The position numbers and the translations under genes are program-made. From assembly GCA_963681505.1 (NCBI GenBank), contig OY811972.1:8822775-8886774 (forward strand): a stretch of DNA of 64,000 nucleotides, read 5' to 3'. The notes under the pieces are model-generated. The model made no database searches, was not told the origin of the DNA, and saw only the letters and a program-made list of their open reading frames with translations. Positions 22,101 to 37,100 of the stretch are shown piece after piece (the stretch's first letter is position 1; each line of letters opens with the position of its first letter). Origin of the DNA: Eunapius fragilis. Its lineage: Eukaryota; Porifera; Demospongiae; Spongillida; Spongillidae.

Positions 22101-25100
22101 TGAGTGATATACATGTACTTATGCATGCCATCATGTGTGAATGGATATCAATACACCTGCATTTCTGCTAATACTAAAACACTAAAGGCAATGAACAAAA
22201 AGTTGTATTACTTGATATTCTTTTTCTTGAATTCATACATGTACATGTACATGTACAATAACATATATTTTGGTACTTTATGAATAATAATAAAAAGCAG
22301 GAGCTCGCAACACCAAACACGTTCCATCATATCTCTCCACCACTACATTTGTAAACATCACTTACATCAGATGTTGCTATATTCACATCAGCACCAGCTC
22401 CCAACAAGGTCTGTACTACATCATGATGACCCTCCTCACTTGCCATAAACAGTGGAGTCATATTTTGCTGGTATGGAGAGAGGGAGCAAAAGCATCAACA
22501 TTGTGGAGTAATACACACAGTAGTTGGGGACATGGGGTGGGTGGTATGACCTCCTGGGCTTTATAGAAAATGATGTGAAAGTGTCTGGAGATTTTTATTT
22601 ACGCTCCCCAACCACACACACGTACTTAACCAGATACAGTGACCTTCATAGGAATAGTTACATCAGCAATACAATGATGGAAGGTACATGTAGTAGCACA
22701 ACATGTACATGTAACAATGGCAATTAATTAAGATGATAAAATAAGTGTATTGTAGTTATCAAGCCGAAAGGTATGATTTTTAATAAACTAATATTATCTA
22801 AAACATAAGCACGACTTTGAAAGCTTTCCCAATTAGTATGTGGTACGTTATAGGCTCAAAGAAATTGATGCTATTGTAAATGTACATTGAAACGCTGAGC
22901 AATATGGAACACTGACGCATTGGGTTATGCTTACCACATGCATACATTGAGGTATGTTTGCTGAAAGGTGCCAGGAATCATAAAACATTTGCTAATATTA
23001 TTGTAATCAACATTACATTTTCTTAGATCTGTCACGGAGCAAACGGTCCGCTGAGTAAAGTGTCCGCCCGGACCATTTACTCCGGAGTAAGTTGTCCTAG
23101 AACACCTTACTCCGAAGCAACCTGTCCCTCTAGGACAAGTTACTTCGGAGTAAGCTGTCCCAATCTGGAGTAAACTGTCCCTACCCCAACTCTCTTCCCG
23201 CAGACAATTTACTCCGGAGTAAGATGTCCTAGGACAACTTACTCCGGAATAATCTGTCATAGGACAATTAATTCCGTAATAATGTATCCTAGGACAGTTT
23301 GCTTTTCGCTGGATTAATGCATGCTTGTGCCCTGAGTTCAACTGACATCAGCAAACTCTCGTTCCTTGTTTTCATCTGTCCTCACATGAGTTTCATCCAT
23401 TTACATCAGCTATAATGTAGTAGAAGTCACATACAACCTCTGAAAGCCAGCTGGCAGCTACGCTCCTTATCGGTAGTGATTAACAACTTACACCACGTGG
23501 CTGCACACTAGTTTGAATTGCAATTTACACGATATATATGACGGACCACTTATTCCGTCGGGGGACAATTTCCTCCGGAGTAAAATGTCCGGTAGGATAA
23601 TTTACTCCGACGGACACTTTTCTCTGTGACAGATCCAACAGTGTTAAAGACTGCATAGCCTGCCTGCATGAGTCAAGGGAAGTACATGTAGGTTATTCAT
23701 TAATAGGACAGACAGGCATGTTTTGTGAACTAAGACTGGAAAATTGCTAGAGTCTGGATGTTATGGTCCATAGCAACAATGAATTGTGCATCCCATAGTG
23801 GGGTTAAACCTGAAAATTAGGGGCCATCCCTAGCTGTTTGGAGGTCTTAATCTCTGCAAAGTACCTATTGGTAGATCAACCTGTCAACCTGTGAGGTACT
23901 TATTATTGAACCATTATGGATGGTTAAAATTTGTATTGTTGAGAAGGTGCTCTGTTGTTGTAAGCAGAAAAAAATTATGAGAATGGCATCACAGTAAATT
24001 AAAAAATTCGCTTCAAGGATTTATGACGTACATGCTTATACACGGGGTGATTAAATTGCGACTCATTATCCCCAGAATGCATTCCCATCATGATACTATT
24101 CACCTGCTTACATAGAAAATATACTTTTCCTAGCAATTCCTTGTTTTCCGGGGCATTGGAAGCCCCCCCCAAACATTTGGGCCAGCATTTTTACGTGATT
24201 ACATAGAAAGCACATGACATACCATCACAAAGCTTATATGTGGTATTAGTGGTGCCAGAAATGGCAAATTAAAACCAATATTACAAACTGTCCGTCACTT
24301 AGATTGGAAAGGTGGGGTCAATCGTAGTGGTCACGTGTTAATGACAAATAGAAAGAATGTCACAAAGCTGCAGCCTTAATTCATAATTTGGAATGATCTT
24401 CCCACTTCAGACCATTCTTCCTGCATTTAGACTGGGCCAAGTGCCAGTCAAATATCATCAAGCAACAGCCTTGTATCATGTCCACCAGCTCGATCTACTG
24501 TAGCCTCCAGTCTCCACTATTATGCCCCAACTGGATAGCACTGAGTCCTGAGATGCAGAGTGCCTAGTACATGTACATGTAGTAGTAGTACCAGTCATTT
24601 ATCATCATGCAGCACTCCAGCATCATGTCTCTCAGTCATACATGTACATTTGTTTAATACATGCTCACAATGTACATTTAAGTGTCCTGCTTCACTGCAC
24701 ATGATTAGTTTTCTTTGTTTCATGAACATAAGCACTCCCAAATTTTTATAAATGACTATGGCCATGATTTTAGACCAGCCAGAGGGAGTTTCAGTTTACG
24801 TACTTACAAGTAGCCATTTAAAAAATCAGGCACATTGTAAACTTCAAGCCACAATTTTTACAATATATTTACTCGTAAGTTCAAGCCAAGAAACAGTGTC
24901 CCACAGAGAATGTTAAAATGGGGCTACAGAGAAGGTAAAGGTCGTATAAGTAGCAGAACTAGTTCTAATGAATTTTTTCAGGCCATCAGGTAAATGATCA
25001 ATAAATCACACACTAGCACAAGCAAAGCACACACGCAGTATTACGTTTCAAAGGGGTATTTCGTTAAAAGGGGGTACATTTGGCTATACCCACATGCATA

Positions 25101-28100
25101 GTTTGTTACGAAATTCAGAACTCCACTTATAGGCAGAGGTACATGTACAGTTGTAGATAAATGTTGACATGTTCAACTTATTTTTAATTTGGTGTTAACC
25201 CTGTAATCGTCTGGTAAACCCCTGACCGCAAGACATTATAAATGGAATTTAATATCATTCTACAAATGAGTTCAGCCTCTCATATCACTTGTTTAAAGCA
25301 TATCTGTGTCATGTACATGCATGATGATAGTTAATTTACTTAGTCCAGTATGGAAATGTATCACCTAAATTAAATATGTACACATAATACTAGTCAACTG
25401 CATGGAATGTACTTGAGAAATCATGAGTAATCTAAAAATACGAGCTCTTCATCAAAACAGCATGTCACCTAACTCCCTTACCATACACTGATTAGTCCAC
25501 ATCCCATCACTCCCTTCACCAACTCATCTCTCCACATGTAATCATCACTTACAGTAGTTGTTTTATTCACTCGAGCACCAGCTCCCAACAAGGTCTGTAC
25601 TACATCATGATGACCCTTCCCACTTGCCACGAGCAGTGGAGTTGCATTGCTCTGGTAAGGAGAAAAAGAACAAATGTATCCAAGCTATAAAACCAAGGGA
25701 GAAATGTTTTCACTGTCCATCACAATCTCTCCATGCAGCCTCCTATACTCTTCAATCCACTAGTCATGTCTGTTCTGATAGCTTTCGTGAGATGTTGAAT
25801 CTTCATTTACACCAATGTTCACACAATGATCGATTAGTGGGCAGTAATGGCAAATTGTTTTATGTTGGCTCATGTGTATAAACTACAGAAATGCCGTCTT
25901 CAGTGATTACATGTAAGGCAACAAATTGATGGTCCTTCCAGTTCCAGTACCTACGCTTGATCCACATACATGTAACTAATGAATTCCTATTGGTGGCCCC
26001 GCCCCTGCCATCCCAGCTCTTATAAATACATTTAACTGTAGGATTACTGCATGTAGTTAAAATAGCTAATAACACTCATCTGTGAGTACAAATAGTGACT
26101 ATCAAGTGACTATGATTGATAATGCCACTCCCCGTTTGGCGCCTGTCGTGGGGTTGGCCCCTCCCTTTGGTCAGCGGTGGGGCCACATATGATTACACCA
26201 ATAAAGTGTTACAAACGTCACTGGCAATGATAGAAAAACACCTACATGAATACATGTGTATATTTAGCATGCAATCAATTATCTTTAACAACAGATAATG
26301 TACATGTACCACTTACAACAAATCTTGCAATATTGATATCAGCACCAGCTCCCAACAAGGTCTGTACTACATCATGATGACCCTTCTGACTTGCCATAAA
26401 CAGTGGAGATGAATTGTTCTGTGTAAGGAGTGAAGGAACAAATGCATCACAGGTGCACATGCATGTAAGAAGGGAGAGAAATTTGAAAGTGAATATGAAG
26501 AAGAGAAGTGAATGAGATAAGTACAGTGGGAAAAGGTGCATGTTGGGAGGGTGTATAAAGAACATCAAAATCAGTCTAATTTGTACTCTGATCCAATCAC
26601 ATGTCAAACCAACCTTATTAGCCTGATTGATATCAGCTCCTGCTTCTATGAGTTTCTTTACTACTTCAAGGTGTCCTTTGAAACTTCCTATCAACAATGG
26701 ACTCTGACCATCCTAATCAAACAGTGATACATGTACAGTGTACATGCATATTGTTAGTTGAACGTCCATTAAAACCTACACCTCCAACCTCACAAGAAAG
26801 ATGACATAGGATTACAAATACAGTACCAATCAGAAAATTGTTTCTGTAACTTAGTACAGTTTTAACTAACGTAGTATAGCATCATGTCGTAATACCTTGA
26901 CCCACCATGGTCTACATGTACATGTACATGTAGACTGATAGGGTAATTCATAATATTATTATGAATAAGGCTACATGTACATGTTGGCATGCCTACACCC
27001 CACACCATCAATCTGCTTTGGTCATCAAGGGTTGTGATAACCTGTGCTAGGTTGGTACACTTTTATCAATCACTTACCCCTTAACTGAGATAAATTTGGG
27101 GCTCTTTACATTGAGGTATGTCATAAAACTTTCTATGGGCAGATGTTGGGAATTCCAATTGGGTGATGGCTGACCAGCGTCCATCAAAGGGTGGTAGAGA
27201 CAGCATGTACAGTTTTGGGTGGATGTGCTATGTGCCCCAGAGTGGATCGTAGGAAGGGTATGCTATACCGTTCTACTCCAAACCTACGGCATATACAAGG
27301 ACAAATCAGCAGTCGGCGTGGGTGAACACAGGATTTGTGGACCTTGCTGTTGCTGAGCTGCTCAGTGGGGGTTACGTCCAGACAGTAAGTGCTAAACCAT
27401 ATATTTGCAGCCAGCTATCAGAAGAAGTGCTTGGTGCTTAAAATTGTATCATATGAACCAGTTTGTACGGAAACAGACATTTTATTATGAGGACTTGTGT
27501 ATTACCATGATGCTTTTTCGACCAGGTGAGTATACGATGTATGTTTACTTTTGATTTAAAGTCGGGTTACCACCATGTGGAGGTGGTGGAGGCACATCGT
27601 AAGTACTTGGGTTTTGATGGAAAGTATTTTCAGTTCTCAGTGCTGCCTTTTGGTTTGTTGTCATCATCATACATGTATGTGTTCTTTAAATTAATGCAAC
27701 CATTGGTTAAGCTATGGTGATCTAAGGGGTTAAAAAGCAGAGATGTACCTGGACAATGGCATACAACTATGGGTAAAATAGAGGCCGAAAAGCCCAGTGC
27801 ATTGGAGAGGTTTAGTTGTGCACGAGAGTAAGTCAAATTTGCAGATAAATATAATGCTCAGTTAGACAGTTTTTGCATGTTCAGGAATGAAGGCAGTGGA
27901 TGCATTCACTGTTCACTGGGATGAAGAGAATAATTGGTTGTGCCCACCACCTGGGCTGGTGGTTAGAGTGATTAGACATGCAGAGGTGCTACCAACCACT
28001 GTGCTAAACAGACTAAAACAGTAGAGCTGAGAACACAACTAGGAAGTACCTGGGTGCCTTCAAGAGATGGAAACTGTGGGCAGAGGCAAGGCAAGGGGTT

Positions 28101-31100
28101 CCAGTGTTCCCTGTACAAGAAATCCACCTGGCACTCTTACCTCCAACATCTGGGTGAGTCTGTTGAGTCGTGAGCTGCAACAGATGAGGCAGTGCAAGCA
28201 CTGGTGCCTGGCTGCATCAGGTGGCTGGTTTGCCATCAGTGGGGGATGCACCATTAGTGCAGGTGACACATGATTCCCTAGCATAGCCATAACAAGGTTA
28301 AAGCAATGCTCCTCCATGTAGACCAAACCCCAAATTATTCAAACAGTTATATTTCATAAACCGAATTACATACTGTACATGTACAGAGATTATTTTGTAC
28401 AGAGATTATTTTGTACATTTCTTGGGGTAGATAATGGTACTTCTGTTTGAGACTAGGGTGGCTCAATTAAGTATGGAATGACTCATGTATCTTATCACAG
28501 GAGCTGATTTCTTGACTGATGGCAGATGATCCCTGAAACAGAGAAGGTGGCAGCTGTGGACTGTATGTAGAATGTGTTCTATGTTGTATGCTAGTTAGAT
28601 GATTATTTTTCCACAGGGGTTTTCCCATAAGGGGATGTAGGCTAATCTCTTTAAAAATAGGGGACAGATAACAGTGCACATGTACAATGTACATGTATAT
28701 GTATCCTGCAACATGTCCCCTAATTCCCTCACCACACCACATCCCTCCATACGCTCATCCCATCACATCAGACATTGCTATGGGTACATTCCATGGCTGG
28801 ATAACATGAAGTTACATGTAGATACTATGCCTTTATTTGTGTGCAAATTTGAAAGAGACCTTGGCCCAAATTAAAGTTAATAGTTTATGAAATACACCCT
28901 CGTGAAAATTAATTATTTTATGAAATTCCAGTCCTAACAGTTTAGGACTTTCATAAAATATTCACGAGGGCATCCATGCATTTCAAAGTTGGATGATAAC
29001 GAAAAAAAGTTGGCCTCCTATCACATTATCCACTTATGCTTTTTGATACACATTAGATTGAAGGGTGCATTCCCCTTTCGCCCACAAAGAAGGGGTTTGG
29101 GGAGCGCTGTAAGGGGTCAGGCCCAAGTGCATAGCGTATAGGTGGGGGCTGATGTTAATGATTCAATAGGACTTACATGTACCTCAGATATAAAGCAAGT
29201 GTGGTACACAGATGATGCCACTGCAGATGGTTCCCTCACAGCTCTTAAGACTTAGTGTGGTTGTCTCATACAACATGGTCCCATGTATGGTACTACTAAA
29301 TCTTGGCTAATGGTAAAGACACCACATGCATCCAATGGATCCTAACGTTTAGCAAACAGTTAGAAAATTAATCTAAACACTTGGAAAATTTACATGTCCC
29401 GCTTCCACCCCCTTGGTCAGTAAGCTCCTCCAAACTTTGAAAGTTGTCTACGACTATGTAGTGGGCAGTACTGGCAAGCTGTTTTATGTTGGCCCATGTG
29501 TATAAACTACAGAAATGCCATCTTTAGTGACTACATGTAAGGCAACAAATTGATGGTCCTTCCAGTATCTATGCTTGATCCACATGACTAATGAACATTA
29601 CCACAGGTGGTTCCTTGGAGGGGGGGGGGGGGGGGGGGCCTTGACCCTCCCTAAGTAAATTTAACTGTAAAATTGCAATAAGATTACTGCATGTAGTTGA
29701 ATGTTCACTATTGAAGAAAGCTACATGTATGTGACCTGTGACAACAACTCTTTCACCATTTCACGGATGTAATTTTCAGCACAATGATGTAGACCCAGTG
29801 CTGCACCTTTTCCCCCTTCAGATGTAATATTTAGACCACTGTTTGCTAAACGTTCCGATGCATTGGCAGCATATCACAGGTGACTTAACGATTAGGTTCG
29901 ACTAACAAAACACCTACATGTATGTGTGGGACCATGTATAATGAGACTATCCCACTACATGTAAGTCTTATGAGCTGTGAGGGAACTACATGTACCTGCA
30001 GTGACATCATCTGTGTACCACACTTGCTTTATATCTGAGGTACTACATGTACATGTACATGTAAGTCCTATTGAATCATTAACGTCAGCCCCTGCCTATA
30101 CACTTGGGCCTGACACACCTGAGTAACGTGCACACTTCTTTAATCTCAATAGCACACCTTTTGTGTACATGTATGTGTTGTGGGGGGGAGGGGTGGGCAG
30201 AAATTTTATTAATGGTACATGTACATGTAGCCTCTTTTACTGTATCCATAACGTACCCCTCCATACCCTCACATCACTTACATCAGATCTTGCTATATTC
30301 ACTCCAGCACCAGCTCCCAACAAGGTCTGTACTACATCATGATGACCATTCTGACTTGCCACATACAGTGGAGTTGCATTGGTCTGGTAAGGAGAGAAGG
30401 AACAAAGGCAACACAGATGCACATAAGAAGGGAGAACAGTTTGAAAGTGAATATGAAGAAGAGAAGTGAATGAGAGAAGTACAGAGGGAGAAGGTGTATG
30501 TTGGGAGGGTGTAGAAATGACAACATCACCAGATCAATTTGTCTTGCAGCAGGTAATCTGTACATACACTGTATGTTGGTACACATGGCTTGTGGTATTA
30601 GGGTAAGGACTGAGGTTATGGGCCTTGACCCACCATGGTCTACATGTACATGTACATGTAGACACCGTGTGTTTACATTTATGCGTTGTGGGAGGGGGAG
30701 GGTGGGACTTAAATGTACATTGTACATGTAAGTCTTATTGAATCATTATTATCAGCCCTCATTAGTCCATATGCATCTCCACAACTAAACATCACTTACA
30801 TCAGATGTTACTATATTCACTCCAGCACCAGCTCCCAACAAGGTCTGTACTACATCATGATGACCATTCTCACTTGCAATATACAGTGGAGTTGCATTGG
30901 TCTGGTAAGGAGAGAAGGAACAAAGGCATCACAGATACATGTACATGTACACACAAGAAGGAGAACAGTTTGATACATACTTTAGTATTGCAAAGGATGC
31001 ATGTATCTACACCCCACACCCCCACATCATCTATCTGCTTTGATGCCACCACCTCTTCAGTTCCCTCCACTGATTATTTGAACACACTCCTCATATATTG

Positions 31101-34100
31101 CTTATCTAACCAACAGCACAAGTATCAACTCTCTTCATTAAAGTACAGAGTGTGGATGGAGAAAATGTGTACAAGCTGCTCTTGTTCTAAACATACATAT
31201 AGTTTAAAAGCTTTATTCCTACACATCAAGGGTTGTGATAACCTGTGCTTGGTTGGTACACTTTTATCAATCACCTGCCCCACATTCTTTTAACCTTTAA
31301 TCTCCCGTAGTCCTACGCGTAGGACAAAAGTTAAAATAAAATAAATTTTCAGCAAAAAAATAATATTTAGCAAACTCATATGATCTAAGAACAAACCAAA
31401 ATCTCACTGTACTGTAGAAATGGTTATTAATTCAGAAAATAATTTTACTTTCTTGCAATTCGTCTAAGATTGTCAAATACAATCAATACTGCATTACTAC
31501 AAGATGTATTTGCGGTAAATTGCAATGCAACTTAAAGTACTAAGAAGTAATGTTGGGACGATCAGAGCAACATGTTAAAAGAAGGGGGTAGTAAGACAGG
31601 TCTTTTGCACTAAGCATATGAAAAAGTACATTGTAGATTTGGAAATTGCTAGCTCCACAAGCTTATGAACAATAGGTATTTGTCAGACGCATGTTGCGGG
31701 AATAGCCAAGTGAATGGACAAAATATTGAAAACGTACAGTGTGTTTTCTGTAAAAATGGCAAAAACCAATCACAGTAAAAACACTGCCATAGAATGTATA
31801 TAGTAGCACACACATGATGCTTAAAAAAAGTTAAATTTGTCGTACTTTTTCTGTGACAATAAAATTCTCTACATAATGCATTTTAAAGAACCGTATCTGG
31901 TTGTGTAACCAAGGGTGTGATTTAAAACAATTGGTAAATTTAGCACGATAGACACATCAAACAGCAGTAGAGAAATGGATGCCAAAAAACTGCATTTCTA
32001 TATATAATGAATTTTCAAATATTGGTCCTACGCGTAGGACTTGGACCTGGAGAATTAAGGTTAACTGAGATAAATTTGGGGCTCTTTACAATAAGGTATG
32101 CCATAAAACGTTCTGTGGGCAGATGTTGTGAATTCCAATTTGGTGATGGCTGACCAGCGTCCATCAAAGGGTGGTAGAGGCAGCATGTACAGTTTTGGGT
32201 GGATGTGCTATGTGCTCCAGAGTGGATCGTTGATTAAATACGGGAAGGGTATGTGATACCGTTCTACTCCAAACCTATGGCGTATACAAGGACAAATCTG
32301 CAGTCGGCATGGGTGAACACAGGATTTGTGGACCCTGCTGTTGCTGAGCTGCTCAGTGGGGGTTACGTCCAGACAGTAAGTGCTAGACCGTATATTTGCA
32401 GCCTGCTGTCAGAAAAAGCGCTTGGTGCTTAACCTGCGTCATGTGAACCACTTAGTACGGAAACAGAAATTTCAGTATTAAGACTTGAGTATTGCCATGA
32501 TGCTTTTCAGATCAGGTGAGTATATGATTTAAAGTCGGGTTACCACCATGTGGAGGTGGTGGAGGCACATCGTAAGTACTTCGGTTTTGATGAACCATAT
32601 GTATTCTCTAAACTTATACGACTCTTGGTCAAGCTATGGCGATCTAAGGGGTTAAAAGCAGTGATGTACCTGGACAATGGCATATGTGCAGTTAAGGGTA
32701 AGATAGAGGCCAAAAAGGCCAGTGCATGGGTGAGGGATGCTCTTGAATGTGCAGGTTTGGTTGTGCATGAGGATAAGTCAGTTTGGTTCCCATCACTTAG
32801 CACAGCGTGGTTGGGATTTGATTTGGAGCAGCTCAGAGTTCTACGGGAAGGGAATTGGTGATGGTGCTTAGGGTACCGGACTCCATTGCACACAAGCTGT
32901 GTAATATGAGAGTACTGGTGGGTAGTCAACAGCCACACTTGCAAACAGAATTGTTAAAGATTGTTTTATTATATGTTAATGTCAGACTGTTAGTAGTAAG
33001 CCAGTGAGTGGTGGCAAGCCTGGTAGAGTTGTGAGGATCAATGGGTGCGGCCAGTGAGTGAGGGTGATGGGTGTGGTCTGTGAATGTGAGGAGTTGTAGT
33101 GTATCAGGTAGGATGTTTGCAGCTGGTATATATAAACAAGATGTCTACATGAAAATGAGTTATGATGAAGCCCTTATATGGAAGGGTATATATTCCTGTC
33201 TGCTATGAGGACCCCTGGGTGTGGCCAGTGAGGTCGAGGGTGTGGCCAGTGAGTGAGGGTCAATGGGTGTGGCCAGTGAGTTCTTAGTGTCAGTAAGATG
33301 GAACATGGCGTGCTGGTGTGCTATAGTCAAGTCTAGTAGTGTAGTATGGTGGTCCAACTGCATATAGTAGTTCAATTTCTTGTTAGCGCTATAACTTGGA
33401 CTTGATATTTTCCACCCAAATAGACATTCGATGCAAGTACATGTACACAGATCGAAATTGAGTGTTAGTGAGTCATTCGTGTGCAAGAGTGGGTGGACGG
33501 CGCTGTACCTGGGTGCCTTCAAGAGATGGAAACTGTGGGCAGAGGCAAGGCAAGGCGTTCCGGTGTTCCCTGTGCAAGAAATCCACCTGGCATTCTTACC
33601 TCCAACATCTGGGTGAGTCTGTTGAGTCGTGAGCTGCAACAGATGAGGCAGTGCAAGCACTGCTGGTTTGCCATCAGTGGGGGATGCACCATTAGTGCAG
33701 GTGACACTGGCAGGGCTCAGGAGTGAGTTGGTGTGGCCAAAGATGTGCAAGGAGCCTGTCACTGCAGATATGTTAAGGGCAATGGTAGACTAGATGGGGC
33801 AGGAACCATCATTGTCTGATGTCAGACTGTTAGTACTATGCCTGGTGGCATTTGCTGGTTTTATGCATTGTGATGAGTTGTTAAAGTTGCAGTGCTCTGA
33901 TATTGCATTTGGCACAGAAAGCATGACCTTAAAAATAACGTCTAGCAAGACAGATCAGTACAGGGAGGGTTCCTCCCTGGTAGTTGATCGTACAGGGACA
34001 CCTACATACCTGGTATCCATGATGGAGAGATATTTCAGCATGGGTGGTTTGTGTACACAAGAGCATGGCAAAATGTTTTGGGCAAAAGGTGGGCAGTGAT

Positions 34101-37100
34101 TGAGTAAATCAGGGGGAAGGGGGGGGGGGAATCAGCTACATAAGGCTTAGGGAGTTACTACTAGAGAAGACAGAACAGTTGGGTATAGACCCAAGTGGAT
34201 TTGGCATGCATAGTCTGCTCCCTTCACCCTCACACTAAAACTCCTATCACCATCACACCAAGACCTTTCACCCTCATACCGAGTCCAATAACCCTCACAC
34301 CAAGACTCCTCCATTCACCCTCACACTAAACTCCTCCATTCAGCCTCACACCAAGACTCCCATCACTCTCACACCGACTCCTCTCTTCACCCCCACACCA
34401 AGACTCCTATCACCTCACACCAAGACTCCTCCCTTCATCCTCACACTGAACTCCTCCCTTTACCCTCACACCAAGACTCCTCCCATCACCCTCACACCAA
34501 GACTGCGTAGCGCACCATGTAATGAATACTCATAAAATGTACATGACGTCATATTTACGTAAAATAGTGTCAATGACATTGCAATGTATTGCGTTTCCAA
34601 TCCCGTTCCGTAAGGTCTTCATTCTATGCTAACACAAACAAATATATTTCGGAGTTCCCTTCGTCAAGCATTCGTCAAGCAAACAATCAAATCACTATAA
34701 GGAGGGTACAAGCTGCACAATAACAAAAGTAAAAATGGCTGGTCCTGCTTGCTTGTATGTAAGAATTACATGTACTATTATTGGGTCAGTTTCCGACAAA
34801 ATGAGCCTTCGCTATATATTTTAAAAGTTATGAAAATGACTCATCGCTATAACTTCGGAACGGTAAACGCTATTGACTTCCTATTGTTAACACTTCATAC
34901 TAAACCATTTCTATAAGGTAAAATAGGTTTTGGGGTCTTGCATTAGCTTCGTGCCAGTGTTGCAACAGAGATAATCTATATATTATCTCTGGTTGCAACG
35001 TCCGATACCCCTTTGGGTTCAAACTGGCCATATCTTTCGGCAGGACATCTCAATTAACTTCAAACTCGGTTTATACGCAGAGGGGTCCTGTGCCTATCGA
35101 TTTGCCCTGTTCATTAATTCTTACTTGATCCGTTACGGAGGGAGATACAGCTGTGCAAAGTAATTGCACATATCTCGTTCATTTCGTGCCATTATCCTGG
35201 TTCCCGTACTCCGAGCACATGAATATACAATAACCTCCCGTGCCCATGGCCACTATGTACAACTGAAGTACCAGCTTCGTCAGTGGTTGTCTTCTATAGC
35301 AAACAGGATTCGTTAAGCGATAGAAATGTGTGGGATTCAGCTACCATCACACGGTACGTACCACCAGTACCGATACGCGCGCACAACATTATGTAGAAAT
35401 CGTGCCCCTGTTGTATACTCTTTGGGTGCCACTCATTGCATAGCCATTTATAGGCGCACAGCCTATAACAGTACGTCAGAGCCATGAGATATATAGGGGG
35501 GGGGGGGGGGGGGGGGGGGGGGTTCACAACAACGGAAAAGTAACACTTGGAACAACGAACGCTAAAATGAGAATCCATTGGGCCTTAAACTAGCTGTTAG
35601 AGGTTATATCACATCCCACCATCAATATAATTATATATAGATGGGGAAAGATGTGGGATGTGATATGACCTCTAACAGCTAATTTAAGGTCCAATGATTC
35701 TCATTTATTGTTCGTTGTTCTGAGTGTTACTTTTCCGTTGTTGTGAGCCCCTCCTGTAGTGCACGCACCATGTATCAGCTAGGCTAGGGGAGAGGTGTGG
35801 TCGCGTTAAAAACACATGCAGCGCAGCTAGGCTGGAACACATGTACCCCTTCCTTATTGTCCAGATTTGCGTTCTGCTGGCACATATATTTCAAATGCCC
35901 ACTGTCTTTCTGCATGGCTGGCACACTCACACACACCCATGAACCAACACATACACATGTTTCATGTCCGGCCTATATACACACTCTTTCCACCATAAGA
36001 CAAGATGTTGGGAGGGTGTAGAAATGGCAACATCACCAGATCAATTTGCATGCATGCCAGCATGTTCATGGAACACATCGGTTTGTGTGGTATTAGGGTA
36101 AGGACTGAGGTCATGGGTCTTGACCCACCACAGTTGGTAGGGTAATTAATAACAAGTAAATAAAAACATTCTCACTGAGAAAGTTGGTAGGATATAGGTT
36201 TTGCAGGCAAATAGTATACTGGTGTAAAAAGCAAGGAAACAAGTTTTATCAGAAGGGAAAATGTAATAGTCCTATATTTAGCACACTTCGACTAAGGCAT
36301 ATGCTGTTTCTGTGCTAAATATAGGACTATTACATTTTCCCTTCTGATAAAACTTGTTTCCTTGCTTTTTACACCAGTATACTATTTGCCTGCAAAACCT
36401 ATATCCTACCAACTTTCTCAGTGAGAATGTTTTTATTTACTTGTTTTCCTTAATTTTTTTAACACCCAAATAGGTACTTTTGCTTTACCGATTACCGGCC
36501 GTAGGCGCATAAATGCGTCTCGTATTTAAGGATGTTTAACGGCCGTAGACGACTCAACCACATACTCGCGTCCAATAACCTAACGTCAGAATCGCGTATG
36601 TTGTACGCTCACCATCGACACATAAAATGACAACTCAGTTGTCCACCTGTTATGAAAGCGCCGAATCTAATTTCCAACGTACATCCGCGTAACTGATTTT
36701 TCACGGGACACGCTAGTTTGTACTATAATTATTTATGAAAATTACGGTTAAAAAGTAAAGAGGCGGGTCGTAGTATATATGCCCGTACCAAGCGTGAGGT
36801 AAGTGCTGTAGATACCATCACCCACAAAACACAATCAATGAATGGCATTAGATATGACGAAACTGGGAGAGGTCTTTGACTCCATGAACAGGGATGAAGA
36901 CTTCTGTGTTGTAAATATCGACTTCAACAATGCCAGTAGTGATGATAACATGGATGGGGCTGGGCAGCTGGAAGTGATGAGGACAGAGGGGTAGAAGTGG
37001 AAGAGGACGAGAATGAAGCAGACTACAATCCTACATCACCACTGCACCCCACCCACACATCACCCCACGTCACCACTGCACCAACACATCACCCCACATA

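Larger units (their letters stand above)
22283..26820 (-). repeat. Direct segmental duplication, copy 1 (partner 41829-46255)
   Basis: About 4.5 kb including four ankyrin exons, their introns and the 602 bp CTCCGGAG element matches the partner in order and orientation with small indels. Because the insertion element is in both copies, the duplication came after that insertion. Distance between copies is about 19.5 kb. Confidence 0.9.

Noticed and set aside
22931-23341. Cys-rich repetitive open frame (also 42471-42809)
   Set aside because: Translates the CTCCGGAGTAA palindromic repeats of a MITE; no independent coding evidence.
28690-28790. Possible extra ankyrin exon
   Set aside because: Only the intron-flank words (CACATCAGAYNTTGCTAT) survive; there is no repeat-coding sequence or acceptor.
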